Of a stretch of 64,000 bases of DNA, positions 10,743-20,957 are shown one piece after another (position 1 is the stretch's first letter; each line of letters opens with the position of its first letter). The notes under the pieces are model-generated. The model saw only the letters and a list, made by a program, of their open reading frames with translations, had not been told where the DNA came from and did not search any database. The translations under genes and the position numbers were made by a program. Source of the DNA: Pyropia haitanensis (lineage: Eukaryota > Rhodophyta > Bangiophyceae > Bangiales > Bangiaceae); assembly GCA_008729055.1 (NCBI GenBank), contig SDUX01000008.1, positions 4,613,756 to 4,677,755 of the forward strand. The letters run 5' to 3'.

Positions 10743-13470
10743 CACGCGCACGGCCGCGGCGTGGCGGGCGTGGGGGCGGCCGCCGCCGCCGCGGCCGCGC
10801 CGCCACCGGCGGCTGCCGCCGGCGGTGGGCGTGGCGGCGGCCGCACGCTCACGCACACGTGCGCGGGGTTGGCGGCTGGCCGTCGGGGGGGGCGGGGCTG
10901 GGGGGGGGGGGGGGAAGCCGCCACCGCCGCGAGCGGGAATGCGCCGCGGCACGCGGCGGCGGCGCACGCGGGGCGCCCCCCTCCACCCCCCTCCGGCACC
11001 CCCCTCCGCCCCTCCCCCCCTCTCCCCTGCACCCCCGACCGCGTGGCTGGCGGTCGCACGCCGGCGCGGCGTGGTCAGCGGGGCGGCGGCCGGCGCGTAG
11101 GGCGTCGTGGGGGGTGGGGTGGGGGGGGGGAGGGGGGGAGCGACGCCACGGCTGGGGGGGTGGGGGGGTGAAGAGGGGGAGGGGAGGGGGGGGGGTGGGG
11201 GGGGGGGGGGGCGCCGTCACCGCCGCCACGCGGGGCGGGGGGGGGAGGGAGCGCCCGGGAGGACCGTCACGGCCCGCGGTTGGCCGGACGACGCGGGAGG
11301 GGGGGGAGGGGGGGTGGGGGGGGGGGGGGGGACGGACGCGGCCGCCGCCGCCCACTGCCGGACGTGACGCCACGGCGCCTTGGCCGCCGCCGCGCAGACG
11401 ACGCACGTGGTGGGGGGCGGGGGTGGGGGGGGGGGGGGGGGGGAGGGGGTGGACCGCCCACCCGCCCGATGGCCTAGGCCACACCCGGGGGGGCGTCGGC
11501 GCACGCGCACCCAGAGTGGAGAGGGTGGAGAGGGGGGGGAGGGGGGGGTGCGTGGGGTGCCGCCCGTGGGGAGGGGGGGTGCCGCCGCCGCCCCCACCGC
11601 CCCCACCGCCCCCCACCGCCCCCACCGCCACCCCCGCCGCCGCCGCCGCCGCTGCCGCTGCCGCTGCCGCTGCTGCTGCTGCCGCCGGCTGCCGCCGCTG
11701 TGGCGGCCGTCGGCGGCCATCGTCTGCCGCGACGCCCGCGGGTGTCGGGCGGTCGAGGCCGCCACGCCGCCGCGGCGGCCGTGGGAGGCACGATTGGCAG
11801 CGGCGGCGGCAGCGGCGGCGGCGGCGGCGGCGGCCAGCGTCGGTCGGGGCGGGGCGGCGCCGGGGGTGGGGGCGGGGGCGGCCCCACCGCTATCCTCATG
11901 ATGATGCAGGATGGGGTAGGGGTAGGGTGGGGGGGGGGGGGGGGGGGAAGGGACCGCCGCCGCCCACCCCGCCCCCTCGGCGGCCGTCGCGCGCCACGGA
12001 AAGCAGCCAGAAACGGCAGCGGCGGGCGCGCCGCCGCCGCGGCCGCGGCAGACACTCGGCGGGCGCGCGGCGGCGCGCGCCGCGGCGCGCGCGCGCGCGC
12101 GCGCGCGGGCGGCGCGGCACGCGCTCGCGCGGGGGGGGGGGGGTTGTCTGCTGCCAGGTGGCGAGGGTGGATGGGGGGGGGGGGGGGGAGAGGGTGGGGG
12201 TGGGGGGGGGGGGGGGGGGGGGGGGGTGCAAGCCCCACCAGGCGCGTGTCTGCCCGCTGCCACGGATGCCGCGGCTGGGGGAGGACGGGGGGGGGTGGGG
12301 GGGGGGGGGGGGGTAGCGCCAGCGGCCCGCGCGTCGGGACGGCTGCGGCGGGCGTCTGTAGAGCCTCGAGGCTAGCCATGATTGGTGCGGGCGGGGGGGG
12401 GGGGGGGGGGGAACCGTCGCTCCCGTCGCCCCGCACCGCCGACGCGTCGGCTGTGTGCACGGCGGTCGCTGACGGTGGGGCACGCGTTTGGGGCGGAGCG
12501 AGGGGGGGTGGCGGCGGGAGGGTTGGAGGAGGGGGGGGGGGGGGGGGGGTGGGGGGGGGAAGGCGCGGAGGGGCGGAGGGGGGGGGGGGGGGGGGGGGGG
12601 GTGTGTGCCGCCGCGGGGTGTCTGGCAGCCAAGGCCATCCGGGGCCGGATGGGCCACCGCGAGGGGGCAGTGGCGGGCGGGGGACACGCCCAAGAAGGTT
12701 CCAAAGCGGCGTGCAGCACGTGTGGGGGCGGCCGCCCCACGGGGGTCGCACGCCGCAGGCAGGCAGTAGCGATACCCCCGCCAGTGGCGAGCCCCGTCGG
12801 TGGAGGGTGCGCACGTGGGGGGAAGGGGGGAGGGCACCCCGCCGACGCTGGGAGGGGCGATGACGCCCCGCGACGCGGGCGGGCACCGAAAGCCGCCGCC
12901 ATCAGTGAAAGGGAGGGGGGGGGGGGGTTGGAGGGGGGGGCAGGAGCTGCTGCCAGTCGCCCCCCCCCCCGCGTCGCCGCGGCGGCGCGCCCCCCACCAA
13001 CCGGCGGCAGCGGATCGCGTGCAGACACTGACGACCGCGTCCCGGCGGGCGCCAGACACCACCCATGGCGGCGGGTGGGGGTGGGGGTGGCTGCCGCCCG
13101 CGGCCGCGGCACACGGCCGACCGCGTGCCACGATGCGTGCCAAGTACGAACCGGTTGCGTCAATCCGACGCAAGGGGGGGGGCGCCGACGCGGGCTGGGG
13201 GGAGGGCACACTCCGGAGGGGGGGGGGGGGGGGGGGGTGGGGGAGAGGGGGCAGAGCGGGAGGGGAGAGGATGGCGTTGGCCGCCGCCGCCGACGGACGC
13301 CCGCGGACCCCCGCGTGCCGCGGTGCCGGTGGACGGTTGATGAGCAGCGGCAGTCCCGATGCCGCGCTGCGTCAGCGGCCGGGGCCACTCATTTCGCGGC
13401 CGCCGCGCACTACACCCCCCACCACCGTCGGTTGGGCGGGGGTCCCACGGACCAGTCACACAAAAAGACA
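10291..13470. other. Homopolymer island, no confident gene
   Basis: About 3.2 kb is dominated by G-runs on the plus strand. Many are 10-20 bases long (for example near 11200, 11430, 11930, 12165, 12205, 12300, 12400, 12540, 12590 and 13220), with very few C-runs of similar length. GC dinucleotide runs occur at 12082-12108. Minus-strand frames read as poly-Pro with short non-repetitive islands (for example a Met at about 12380 followed by ASLEALQTPAAAVPTRGPLA), which might be exons of a Pro-rich protein. No domain is recognisable and frames break at every run. Confidence 0.6.
10692..10741 (+). repeat. Poly(A) tract of 50
   Basis: Fifty uninterrupted A residues lie inside an otherwise G-rich segment. 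No retroelement body, target duplication or polyadenylation signal was found beside it, so a retroposon tail is not supported. Confidence 0.9.
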
Positions 13471-14247
13471 ACAAACAAGAAAAAGTTTTTGAAAAAGGCG
13501 GCCAAATGCGCCTCGGCATCTGCATCTGGCTGTCACACCGAGTGTCAGACCATCTCCACCAATGAAGCCAAAGCCAAAGCCAAACAAGACACGTGGTGCT
13601 ACGTGGGAGCTCTTGAATGGCCACACAAACCGCGAGGCCAACGCCGCGCGCGTCACGTCTCACGCAAAACACCCAAGTGGGGCGCCTGGAGACAAGAAAC
13701 GATTCCACTCCACGCTAGCTAGCGCCCTGTGGGACTGCCAGCAAGCCACGGGTCACGCTTCCGATTGGCGCAGGCTGGCTGGGCGGGTGGCCAGCAACCA
13801 AAACACCGATCGAAAGAGGCGCTTTCGGCCCACGGGTTGGCTCACTGCCGTTGCAACGCAAGAACCGTGCGTGCAATCGAGGTGGGTTATGGCACAATCT
13901 ACAGTGATTCAGAGTTGTGTGCTCGCCCTGGCGATCGTCAACAACTTTGTTTTCCCCATCGAATGCTGCAAACCGCGTCGGCTTCGATGGCGCATCAGCG
14001 TTGGGTCTCGGGCTAGAGTCGATACGGCGTTTCGATGCGCCATCCGCCGACGGGGCTTCGGTAGGCGCCAAGTCGCGAGACCGAGAACTACAGCACACGT
14101 GACCATGGGATTTCCGTGTCTCGTGTGCGCCTGCGTTGCAGTAGAATCGTATCGGCTGCCCATCTCCTCCGCATCGCTTTATAAGGTGCCGATGCGAGTG
14201 GCGGGCGACACTGCGCTCCGCCCTGCTCGCTGTTTTTCGTCAGCGCA

Positions 14248-15520
14248 CCACCCAGGACGCGACGGGGCACCCTCCCAATGTGCCCGCCACGTCCGTCGCC
14301 ACCACCACGTCGCCGCCACCACCACGCTGCCCCCACCAGCCCACCACCACCACCACCCCGCCAGCCACCACCCCGCCAGCCACCACCTCACCATCACCGC
14401 CACGCCAGCCACCACCCCGCCATCCTCAACGCCGGCCACGCACACGGCCAGGGAGCACCTCAGCTATCCCGCCACCACAAACCTGCCGCCGACATAACCC
14501 CCGCCGCCCCCGCCGCTGACTTGTACTTGCCGCCGCGCCTGCCGCTGCCGCCGCCGCCGCCGCCGTCTTGTTCTTGTCGCCGCCCGCTGCCGTCGTCGCC
14601 TCTGTCACCGCCGCCCTTGCCGCCGCCGCCGCCGCCGCCGCCGCCGTCTTGCACTTGCCGCAGCCGCCACCAACGCCGCCGCCGTCGATCTTGCCGCCGC
14701 CGCCAACACCGTCGACCTTGCCGCCGTCTCCGCCACCGCCGCCGCCACCATCACGCCCCTCCCCTCAGCCGCCCCTCCGCTCTCGCCCTCCACCGCCGCC
14801 CCCCCCCCCTCCGGTCAGCTCCCCACACCCCTCGCGCCCACCTCCCAAAAAGAAAAAAAACAACAGCTAAAAAAAAAAGAAAAAGGCAGTGGCACAAGTG
14901 GCAGCTCCGGGAGAAGCGATGGCCGAGTCAGCAATGACAGCAGCTGGCGGTGGCGGCAGAGGCGGCGGCGTGTCGGCGTGCCCCCCCCCCCCCCCCAACC
15001 CCCACCACCCAGGAAGCGACGGGGCACCGTCCCAAAGTGCCCCGCCACGTCCGTCGCCACCACCACGTCGCCGCCACCACCACGCCGCCCCCACCACCCC
15101 ACCACCACCACCGCCCGACAACCACCACCCCGCGAGCGACCATCCCACCACCACAACCTCGCAACCTCCACCCCGCCATCCTCAACGCCGGCCACGCACA
15201 CGACCGAGGAGCCCCCCAGCTACCCCGCCACGTCCGTGACCGTCGCTAACACCACCCGCCAAAGTCGCCACCACCACCACGCCGTCGGCACCACACCACC
15301 ATCACACAAAAAAGTAACCACCAAAAAAATCACCACCTAAACACCGCCACCCAAACACAGCCACCTTCCCATCCCACGACAACCGAAACCTCCACCCGTC
15401 ACCCACCACAGCCGCCACCCCGCTCCCACCCTCCCAGAACGCGACAGGGCATCCCCCCGAAGTGCTCCGCCACGTCTGTTGCCGCCCCCACCCCACCGCC
15501 ACCACCCCACCGTCACCACA
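14248..15520 (+). repeat. 755-bp direct repeat inside the left arm
   Basis: The block starting CACCCAGGACGCGACGGGGC at about 14248 recurs at about 15003 (CACCCAGGAAGCGACGGGGC). A second landmark, GCCATCCTCAACGCCGGCC, occurs at about 14421 and 15176. Both pairs are 755 bp apart. A partial, more diverged third copy begins near 15432. The mirror image exists in the right arm (about 19370-20645), so the internal duplication predates palindrome formation. Confidence 0.75.
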
Positions 15521-15686
15521 CGCCGCCACCACCAGCCCACCACCGCCACGCCACCACCACCCCGCCCACCAGCACACCACCCCTCAATCACCCTCCCGCC
15601 ACACCACCCCCCCCCAACAAACTTACAACGCCAGCAATGGGGGCAGGCGAAGCACCCCCGCGGCTGCCCCACCCGCCCCGCCCTTG

Positions 15687-16370
15687 TCAGCGCCGCCGCC
15701 GTCGTCGCCGCCACCAACGCCGCCGCCGTCGTGCCGCTGCCGCCCTTGCCGCCGCCGCCGTCGCCGCTGCCGCCGCCGCGGCCGGCCGCGCCGGCCCGCG
15801 GGCGGCGGCGCCTCGGCGGCCGCCGCGGCTGACCGCCGCGGAGCCGCCGCCACGCGCAGCGGCGACCAAATCGACCGCCGCGGCGGCCGTGCCCGCAAGT
15901 GACGGTAGCGGCGGCCGCGGCAACGACAGCGGCGGCAGCGGCGGCAGCGGCAGCCGCGACGACACGGCGGCGGGGACGCCGCCGCCGCGGCGGCGCCCTC
16001 CCTGACGCGGCCCGCGTCGCGTTCTCCACCACCCCCGCCCAGCGCGCGACGCGGCGGCGCCGACGCCCGAAGCGAGCAGCAGCGCCTTTAGCGCCTCGTG
16101 CACGCCCAGCTGCACCGCCCGCGTCGGCAGGTGCCCGCGAGCAGCCAGCAACAAGCTCCCCACCGCGTCACCGATGCACGCGGCGAGCACCAGACGCCGG
16201 CACCGTGACAGGTCCCGCGCCCTCTCCGCGAGAACCTTCTCAGCCACCGCGTGCAAGCCCTGCGTGCGCGCCCCGGACGGCTGCGCGCCGACCAACGTCC
16301 TCGCCAGCCCCGCGTCAAGTCTGCGCGCGGTTATCCGTGGCCATGTGGCCAAGATGTAGCCCATGCCCAT
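15687..16370 (-). CDS. Hypothetical element protein, left-arm copy
   Basis: The frame encodes 227 residues beginning MGMGYILATWPRITARR. Residues 1-110 form a plausible alpha-helical domain (LHAVAEKVLAERARDLSRCR, LVLAACIGDAVGSLLLAARG, HEALKALLLASGVGAAA). The rest is Arg/Ala/Pro-rich and probably non-functional or untranslated. It matches no family I recognise. The twin on the other arm is nearly identical, with a few replacements. Whether it is translated is unknown. Confidence 0.35.
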   Translation of the reverse strand: MGMGYILATWPRITARRLDAGLARTLVGAQPSGARTQGLHAVAEKVLAERARDLSRCRRLVLAACIGDAVGSLLLAARGHLPTRAVQLGVHEALKALLLASGVGAAASRAGRGWWRTRRGPRQGGRRRGGGVPAAVSSRLPLPPLPPLSLPRPPLPSLAGTAAAAVDLVAAARGGGSAAVSRGGRRGAAARGPARPAAAAAAATAAAARAAAARRRRRWWRRRRRRR

Positions 16371-16660
16371 TTGTACTTTTGCTGGTGATTTATGAGTCCG
16401 TCGACTGAATGTTTAAGAGACCTTAGAATCTGATCATCAAGTGCTAGTAAAAACGTATTGATGTCCAGCAAGTCCAACGCGGGGACAGGCGTGTGAGGCT
16501 GTGCTGTGGTTCGCTCGACCTTGACCCCGCGCCACCGCGTGCGGACACGGGTCAACCGCACGGAGACTGGCAGTAGTACTAGGCCTAGCCGCTGCTGATT
16601 TGAGTCCTTAGGTGCCGCCAGAGCATCTGCGCTTCTGAAACAGAACTTTCCTGTTCGTCG

Positions 16661-16873
16661 TCAAGCGTCGTCTTCCTCACTCGCCAAAACCATGTCCACC
16701 ATCTCGTCAATGGCTTGGGAGTCGTCCTCAGCCGCCTGCCAGCACCGGGCAACCTGCTCTTTCTGCTCCCGCCCGACTTCCTCGTCATGGCCAGACGTGA
16801 TGGCTTCACTACCAGACCAGCAGGCGGCTCGGCCGGGACGACTGAACGGCGGGCACACGTCATTGCTCATCAC
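16661..16873 (-). CDS. AEDD-motif peptide, left-arm copy
   Basis: A frame of 70 residues begins MMSNDVCPPFSRPG and ends CWQAAEDDSQAIDEMVDMVL plus an acidic tail SEEDDA. The end matches the frame end in the separate element at 32084-32839 (RWLAAEDDVKAIDETVDMVL...EED) far better than chance in neutral sequence. That suggests it is the C-terminus of an element-encoded protein whose 5' exons are not resolved. It is not recognised as any known transposase domain. Confidence 0.45.
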   Translation of the reverse strand: MMSNDVCPPFSRPGRAACWSGSEAITSGHDEEVGREQKEQVARCWQAAEDDSQAIDEMVDMVLASEEDDA

Positions 16874-17048
16874 TCTTTGTAATTGACACGATTATCAGCG
16901 TCGTACGGTTCTAAGTGCGCAACCAGGAATTTAGATGTCAGCCGGGCATGGAGACAGTACGCTGTAGAGGAGTTGATCTCGGGATATCTGGCTTGGTTAT
17001 GTGCGGGCCACACAGAACCAAGCCACACTTAACCGGATACAGACTGTA
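16661..17048 (-). mobile_element. Diverged small-element sequence within the left arm
   Basis: Read on the minus strand from 17048, the sequence begins TACAGTCTGTATCCGGTTAA, then GTGTGGCTTGGTTCTG, CCGCACATAACCAAGCC and CCCGAGATC. It aligns with the start of the elements at 32084 and 56420. It ends at a frame terminating AEDDSQAIDEMVDMVLASEE at 16661. The far terminus could not be placed. Confidence 0.6.
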
Positions 17049-17401
17049 CCTGTTGCCCGCCGCGGCGAGCGCCTGGTGCGCGGGGCTCCGAGGTCGACGA
17101 AACAGAGGCCAAGTCCCACGCGAGCCAGCAGGCACGGATAGGGTCGGTTCAGTGTCGGCCGAGTCGCGTGATCCGCTCGTCTGGCCAATCAATGCGCTTC
17201 CGCACTGTCGCTCTCGAGATAACTAAACGACTGCCTGTAAAGGACCTCATCGACGGCGCGAGGTTACAGCCCATCCCAGGATGGGCTCGATACGCAAACC
17301 GTCGCGTATCGGACGGCGCGTCGAAACCCCGTTTCGATGGTTGACACTGCATCAAAAAAGTCGATACGGGTGTCGATGCGCAAAACGAAAGAGCTGACGA
17401 T

Positions 17402-17495
17402 GGACCGTCACGCGCACCACCGATGCGGTACAAAGCCAAGCCGGTGCAGCGGCTGCGACGTAGCTGGGTGTTGGCCAAACGCCGCATTGGCAGAG
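17402..17495. other. 94-bp palindrome spacer
   Basis: This is the only unpaired sequence between the arms. It is single-copy in the window. No frame or signal was recognised. The two inner element tips directly abut it without an obvious flanking duplication. Confidence 0.8.
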
Positions 17496-17848
17496 ATCGT
17501 CAGCTCTTTCGTTTTGCGCATCGACACCCGTATCGACATTTTTGATGCAGTGTCAACCATCGAAACGGGGTTTCGACGCGCCGTCCGATACGCGACGGTT
17601 TGCGTATCGAGCCCATCCTGGGATGGGCTGTAACCTCGCGCCGTCGATGAGGTCCTTTACAGGCAGGCGTTTAGTTATCTCGAGAGCGACAGTGCGGAAG
17701 CGCATTGATTGGCCAGCTGAGCGGATCACGCGACTTGGCAGACAATGAACCGACCCTATCCGTGCCTGCTGGCTCGCGTGGGACTTGGCCCCTGCTTCGT
17801 CGACCTCGGAGCCCCGCGCACCAGGCGCTCGCCGCGGCGGGCAACAGG

Positions 17849-18236
17849 TACAGTCTGTATCCGGTTAAGTGTGGCTTGGTTCTGCGTGGTCCGCACATAA
17901 CTAAGCCCGATATCCCGAGATCAACTCCTCGACAGCGTACTGTCTACGTGCCCGGCTGACATCTAAATTCATTCTTACGCACTTAGAACCGTACGACGAT
18001 GATAATCGTGTCAAGTACAAAGAGTGATGAGCAATGACGTGTGCCCGCCGTTCAGTCGTCCAGGCCGAGCCGCCTGCTGGTCTGGTAGTGAAGCCATCAC
18101 GTCTGGCCATGTCGAGGGAGTCGGGCGGGAGCAGAAAGAGCAGGTTGCCCGGTGCTGGCTGGCGGCTGAGGACGACTCCCAGGCCATTGACGAGATGGTG
18201 GACATGGTTTTGGCGAGTGAGGAAGACGACGCTTGA
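17849..18236 (+). mobile_element. Diverged small-element sequence within the right arm
   Basis: It starts TA-CAGTCTGTATCCGGTTAAG at 17849 and parallels the first 80 bases of the elements at 32084 and 56420 (GTGTGGCTTGGTT, CGCACATAACTAAGCCCG, CCCGAGATC). It ends at the AEDD-motif stop at 18236. Confidence 0.6.
18024..18236 (+). CDS. AEDD-motif peptide, right-arm copy
   Basis: Seventy residues end in CWLAAEDDSQAIDEMVDMVL plus acidic tail. It differs from the left-arm copy at three positions (D to V, E to G, Q to L). Being clustered in the N-terminal half and sparing the conserved motif hints at constraint, but the sample is tiny. Confidence 0.45.
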   Translation: MMSNDVCPPFSRPGRAACWSGSEAITSGHVEGVGREQKEQVARCWLAAEDDSQAIDEMVDMVLASEEDDA

Positions 18237-18257
18237 CGACGAACAGGAAAGTTCTGT

Positions 18258-18566
18258 TTGAGAAGCGCAGATGCTCTGGCCGCACCTAAGGACACAAATC
18301 AGCAGCGACTAGGCCTAGTACTACAGCCAGTCTCCGTGCGGTTGACCCGTGTCCGCACGCGGTGGCGCGGGGTCAAGGTCGAGCGAACCACAGCACAGCC
18401 TCACACGCCAGTCCCCGCGTTGGACTTGCTGGACATCAATACGTTTTTACTAGCACTTAATGATCAGATTCTAAGGTCTCTTAAACATTCAGTCGACGGA
18501 CTCATAAGTCACCAGGAAAAGTACAAATGGGCATGGGCTACATCTTGGCCACATGGCCACGGATAA
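18258..18566 (+). CDS. Hypothetical element frame with helical segment, right-arm copy
   Basis: A 102-residue frame contains LDLLDINTFLLALNDQILRS and LKHSVDGLISHQEKYKW, non-repetitive and amphipathic, unlike the low-complexity surroundings. The left-arm twin (16331-16561, -) keeps it open with conservative changes (D/N, N/S, Q/E). It overlaps the start of the 227-residue frame in another register. Function unknown. Confidence 0.3.
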   Translation: MRSADALAAPKDTNQQRLGLVLQPVSVRLTRVRTRWRGVKVERTTAQPHTPVPALDLLDINTFLLALNDQILRSLKHSVDGLISHQEKYKWAWATSWPHGHG

Positions 18567-19210
18567 CCGCGCGCAGATTTGACGCGGTGCTGGCGAGGAC
18601 GTTGGTCGGCGCGCAGCCGTCCGGTGCGCGCACGCAGGGCTTGCACGCGGTGGCTGAGAAGGTTCTCGCGGAGAGGGCGCGGGACCTGTCACGGTGCCGG
18701 CGTCTGGTGCTCGCCGCGTGCATCGGTGACGCGGTGGGGAGCTTGTTGCTGGCTGCTCGCGGGCACCTGCCGACGCGGGCGGTGCAGCTGGGCGTGCACG
18801 AGGCGCTAAAGGCGCTGCTGCTCGCTTCGGGCGTCGGCGCCGCCGCGTCGCGCGCTGTGCGGGGGTGGTGGAGAACGCGACGCGGGCCGCGTCAGGGAGG
18901 GCGCTGCCGCGGCGGCGGCGTCCCCGCCGCCGTGCCGTCGCGGCTGCCGCTGCCGCCGCTGCCGCCGCTGTCGTTGCCGCGGCCGCCGCTACCGTCACTT
19001 GCGGGCACGGCCGCCGCGGCGGTCGATTTGGTCGCCGCTGCGCGTGGCGGCGGCTCCGCGGCGGTCAGCCGCGGCGGCCGCCGAGGCGCCGCCGCCCGCG
19101 GGCCGCCGCGGCCGGCCGCGGCGGCGGCAGCGGCGACGGCGGCGGCGGCAAGGGCGGCAGCGGCACGGCGGCGGCGGCGTTGGTGGCGGCGACGACGGCG
19201 GCGGCGCTGA
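18527..19210 (+). CDS. Hypothetical element protein, right-arm copy
   Basis: This is the mirror of 15687-16370: 227 residues, MGMGYILATWPRITARRFDA, with the same helical N-terminal half and Arg/Ala-rich tail. Only a handful of residues differ between the two copies and both stay open. Confidence 0.35.
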   Translation: MGMGYILATWPRITARRFDAVLARTLVGAQPSGARTQGLHAVAEKVLAERARDLSRCRRLVLAACIGDAVGSLLLAARGHLPTRAVQLGVHEALKALLLASGVGAAASRAVRGWWRTRRGPRQGGRCRGGGVPAAVPSRLPLPPLPPLSLPRPPLPSLAGTAAAAVDLVAAARGGGSAAVSRGGRRGAAARGPPRPAAAAAAATAAAARAAAARRRRRWWRRRRRRR

Positions 19211-20957
19211 CAAGGGCGGGGCGGGTGGGGCAGCCGCGGGGGTGCTTCGCCTGCCCCCATTGCTGGCGTTGTAAGTTTGTTGGGGGGGGGTGGTGTGGTG
19301 GGAGGGTGATTGAGGGGTGGTGTGCTGGTGGGCGGGGTGGTGGTGGCGTGGCGGTGGTGGGCTGGTTGTGGCGGCGTGTGGTGACGGTGGGGTGGTGGCG
19401 GTGGGGTGGGGGCGGCAACAGACGTGGCGGAGCACTTCGGGGGGATGCCCTGTCGCGTTCTGGGAGGGTGGGAGCGGGGTGGCGGCTGTGGTGGGTCACG
19501 GGTGGAGGTTTCGGTTGTCGTGGGATGGGAAGGTGGCTGTGTTTGGGTGGCGGTGTTGAGGTGGTGGTTTTTTTGGTGGTTATTTTTTTGTGTGATGGTG
19601 GTGTGGTTCCGACGGCGTGGTGGTGGTGGCGACGTTGGCGGGTGGTGTTGGCGACGGTCACGGACGTGGCGGGGTAGCTGGGGGGCTCCTCGGCCGTGTG
19701 CGTGGCCGGCGTTGAGGATGGCGGGGTGGAGGTTGCGGGGTTGTGGTGGTGGGGTGGTCGCTCGCGGGGTGGTGGTTGTCGGGCGGTGGTGGTGGTGGGG
19801 TGGTGGGGGCGGGGTGGTGGTGGCGGCGACGTGGTGGTGGCGACGGACGTGGCGGGCACTTTGGGACGGTGCCCCGTCGCTTCCTGGGTGGTGGGGGTTG
19901 GGGGGGGGGGGGGGCACGCCGACACGCCGCCGCCTCTGCCGCCACCGCGAGCTGCTGTCATTGCTGACTCGGCCATCGCTTCTCCCGCAGCTGCCACTTG
20001 TGCCACTGCCTTTTTCTTTTTTTTTCAGCTGTTGTTTTTTTTCTTTTTGGGAGGTGGGCGCGAGGGATGTGGGGAGCTGAGCGGAGGGGGGGGGGCGGCG
20101 GTGGAGGGCGAGAGCGGAGGGGCGGCTGAGGGGAGGGGCGTGATGGTGGCGGCGGCGGTGGCGGAGACGGCGGCAAGGTCGACGGTGTTGGCGGCGGCGG
20201 CAAGATCGACGGCGGCGGCGTTGGTGGCGGCTGCGGCAAGTGCAAGACGGCGGCGGCGGCGGCGGCGGCGGCAAGGGCGGCGGTGACAGAGGCGACGACG
20301 GCAGCGGGCGGCGACAAGAACAAGACGGCGGCGGCGGCGGCGGCAGCGGCAGGCGCGGCGGCAAGTACAAGTCAGCGGCGGGGGCGGCGGGGGTTATGTC
20401 GGCGGCAGGTTTGTGGTGGCGGGATAGCTGAGGTGCTCCCTGGCCGTGTGCGTGGCCGGCGTTGAGGATGGCGGGGTGGTGGCTGGCGTGGCGGTGATGG
20501 TGAGGTGGTGGCTGGCGGGGTGGTGGCTGGCGGGGTGGTGGTGGTGGTGGGCTGGTGGGGGCAGCGTGGTGGTGGCGGCGACGTGGTGGTGGCGACGGAC
20601 GTGGCGGGCACATTGGGAGGGTGCCCCGTCGCGTCCTGGGTGGTGCGCTGACGAAAAACAGCGAGCAGGGCGGAGCGCAGTGTCGCCCGCCACTCGCATC
20701 GGCACCTTATAGAGCGATGCGGAGGAGATGGGCAGCCGATACGATTCTACTGCAACGCAGGCGCACACGAGACTCGGAAATCCCACGGTCACGTGTGCTG
20801 TAGTTCTCGGTCTCGCGACTTGGCGCCTATCGAAGCCCCGTCGGCGGATGGCGCATCGAAACGCCGTATCGACTCTAGCCCGAGACCCAACGCTGATGCG
20901 CCATCGAAGCCGACACGGTTTGCAGCATTCGATGGCGAAAACAAAGTTGTTGACGAT

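Larger units (their letters stand above)
13934..17401 (-). repeat. Left arm of the palindrome
   Basis: The outer tip is at 13934 and the inner tip at 17401. The arm contains a Pro/His-coding, CCA-rich stretch (14280-15600), a hypothetical frame at 15687-16370 (-), a second frame at 16331-16561 (-), and a frame ending in the AEDD motif at 16661-16873 (-). All are mirrored in the right arm. Confidence 0.85.
13934..20957. mobile_element. 7.0-kb imperfect palindrome: two inverted copies of a TIR element
   Basis: The left arm (13934-17401) and right arm (17496-20957) are reverse complements along their whole length, separated by a 94-bp unique spacer. Paired coordinates sum to 34897 near the centre and 34891 at the outer edge, so net indels are only about 6 bp. 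Substitutions are present throughout; for example a 70-residue frame differs at three residues between arms. Each arm is itself bounded by similar ends. The outer tip starts ATCGTCAACAACTTTGTTTT and the inner tip, reversed, starts ATCGTCAGCTCTTTCGTTTT, both followed by CATCGA-containing sequence. Each arm therefore looks like a complete 3.46-kb element with about 30-bp terminal inverted repeats. No target-site duplication was found at either outer edge. The superfamily is not identified. Confidence 0.85.
17496..20957 (+). repeat. Right arm of the palindrome
   Basis: This is the reverse complement of 13934-17401, with scattered substitutions and small indels. All arm features appear here on the plus strand. 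Confidence 0.85.

Noticed and set aside
10291..13470. Several open frames of 250-650 codons on both strands
   Set aside because: They are poly-Pro, poly-Gly or poly-Arg readings of homopolymers and trinucleotide repeats, they overlap one another on opposite strands, and they contain no recognisable domain.
14280..15600. Pro/His-rich frames of 100-570 residues in the palindrome arms
   Set aside because: They translate CCA/CCG simple repeats, are open in several registers at once, and differ between the arms by indels, so coding is unlikely.
13934..20957. Pure assembly fold-back artefact
   Set aside because: The arms carry many independent differences and a unique spacer. A fold-back of one read would give identical arms. 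A haplotype mis-join remains possible and is listed as a test.
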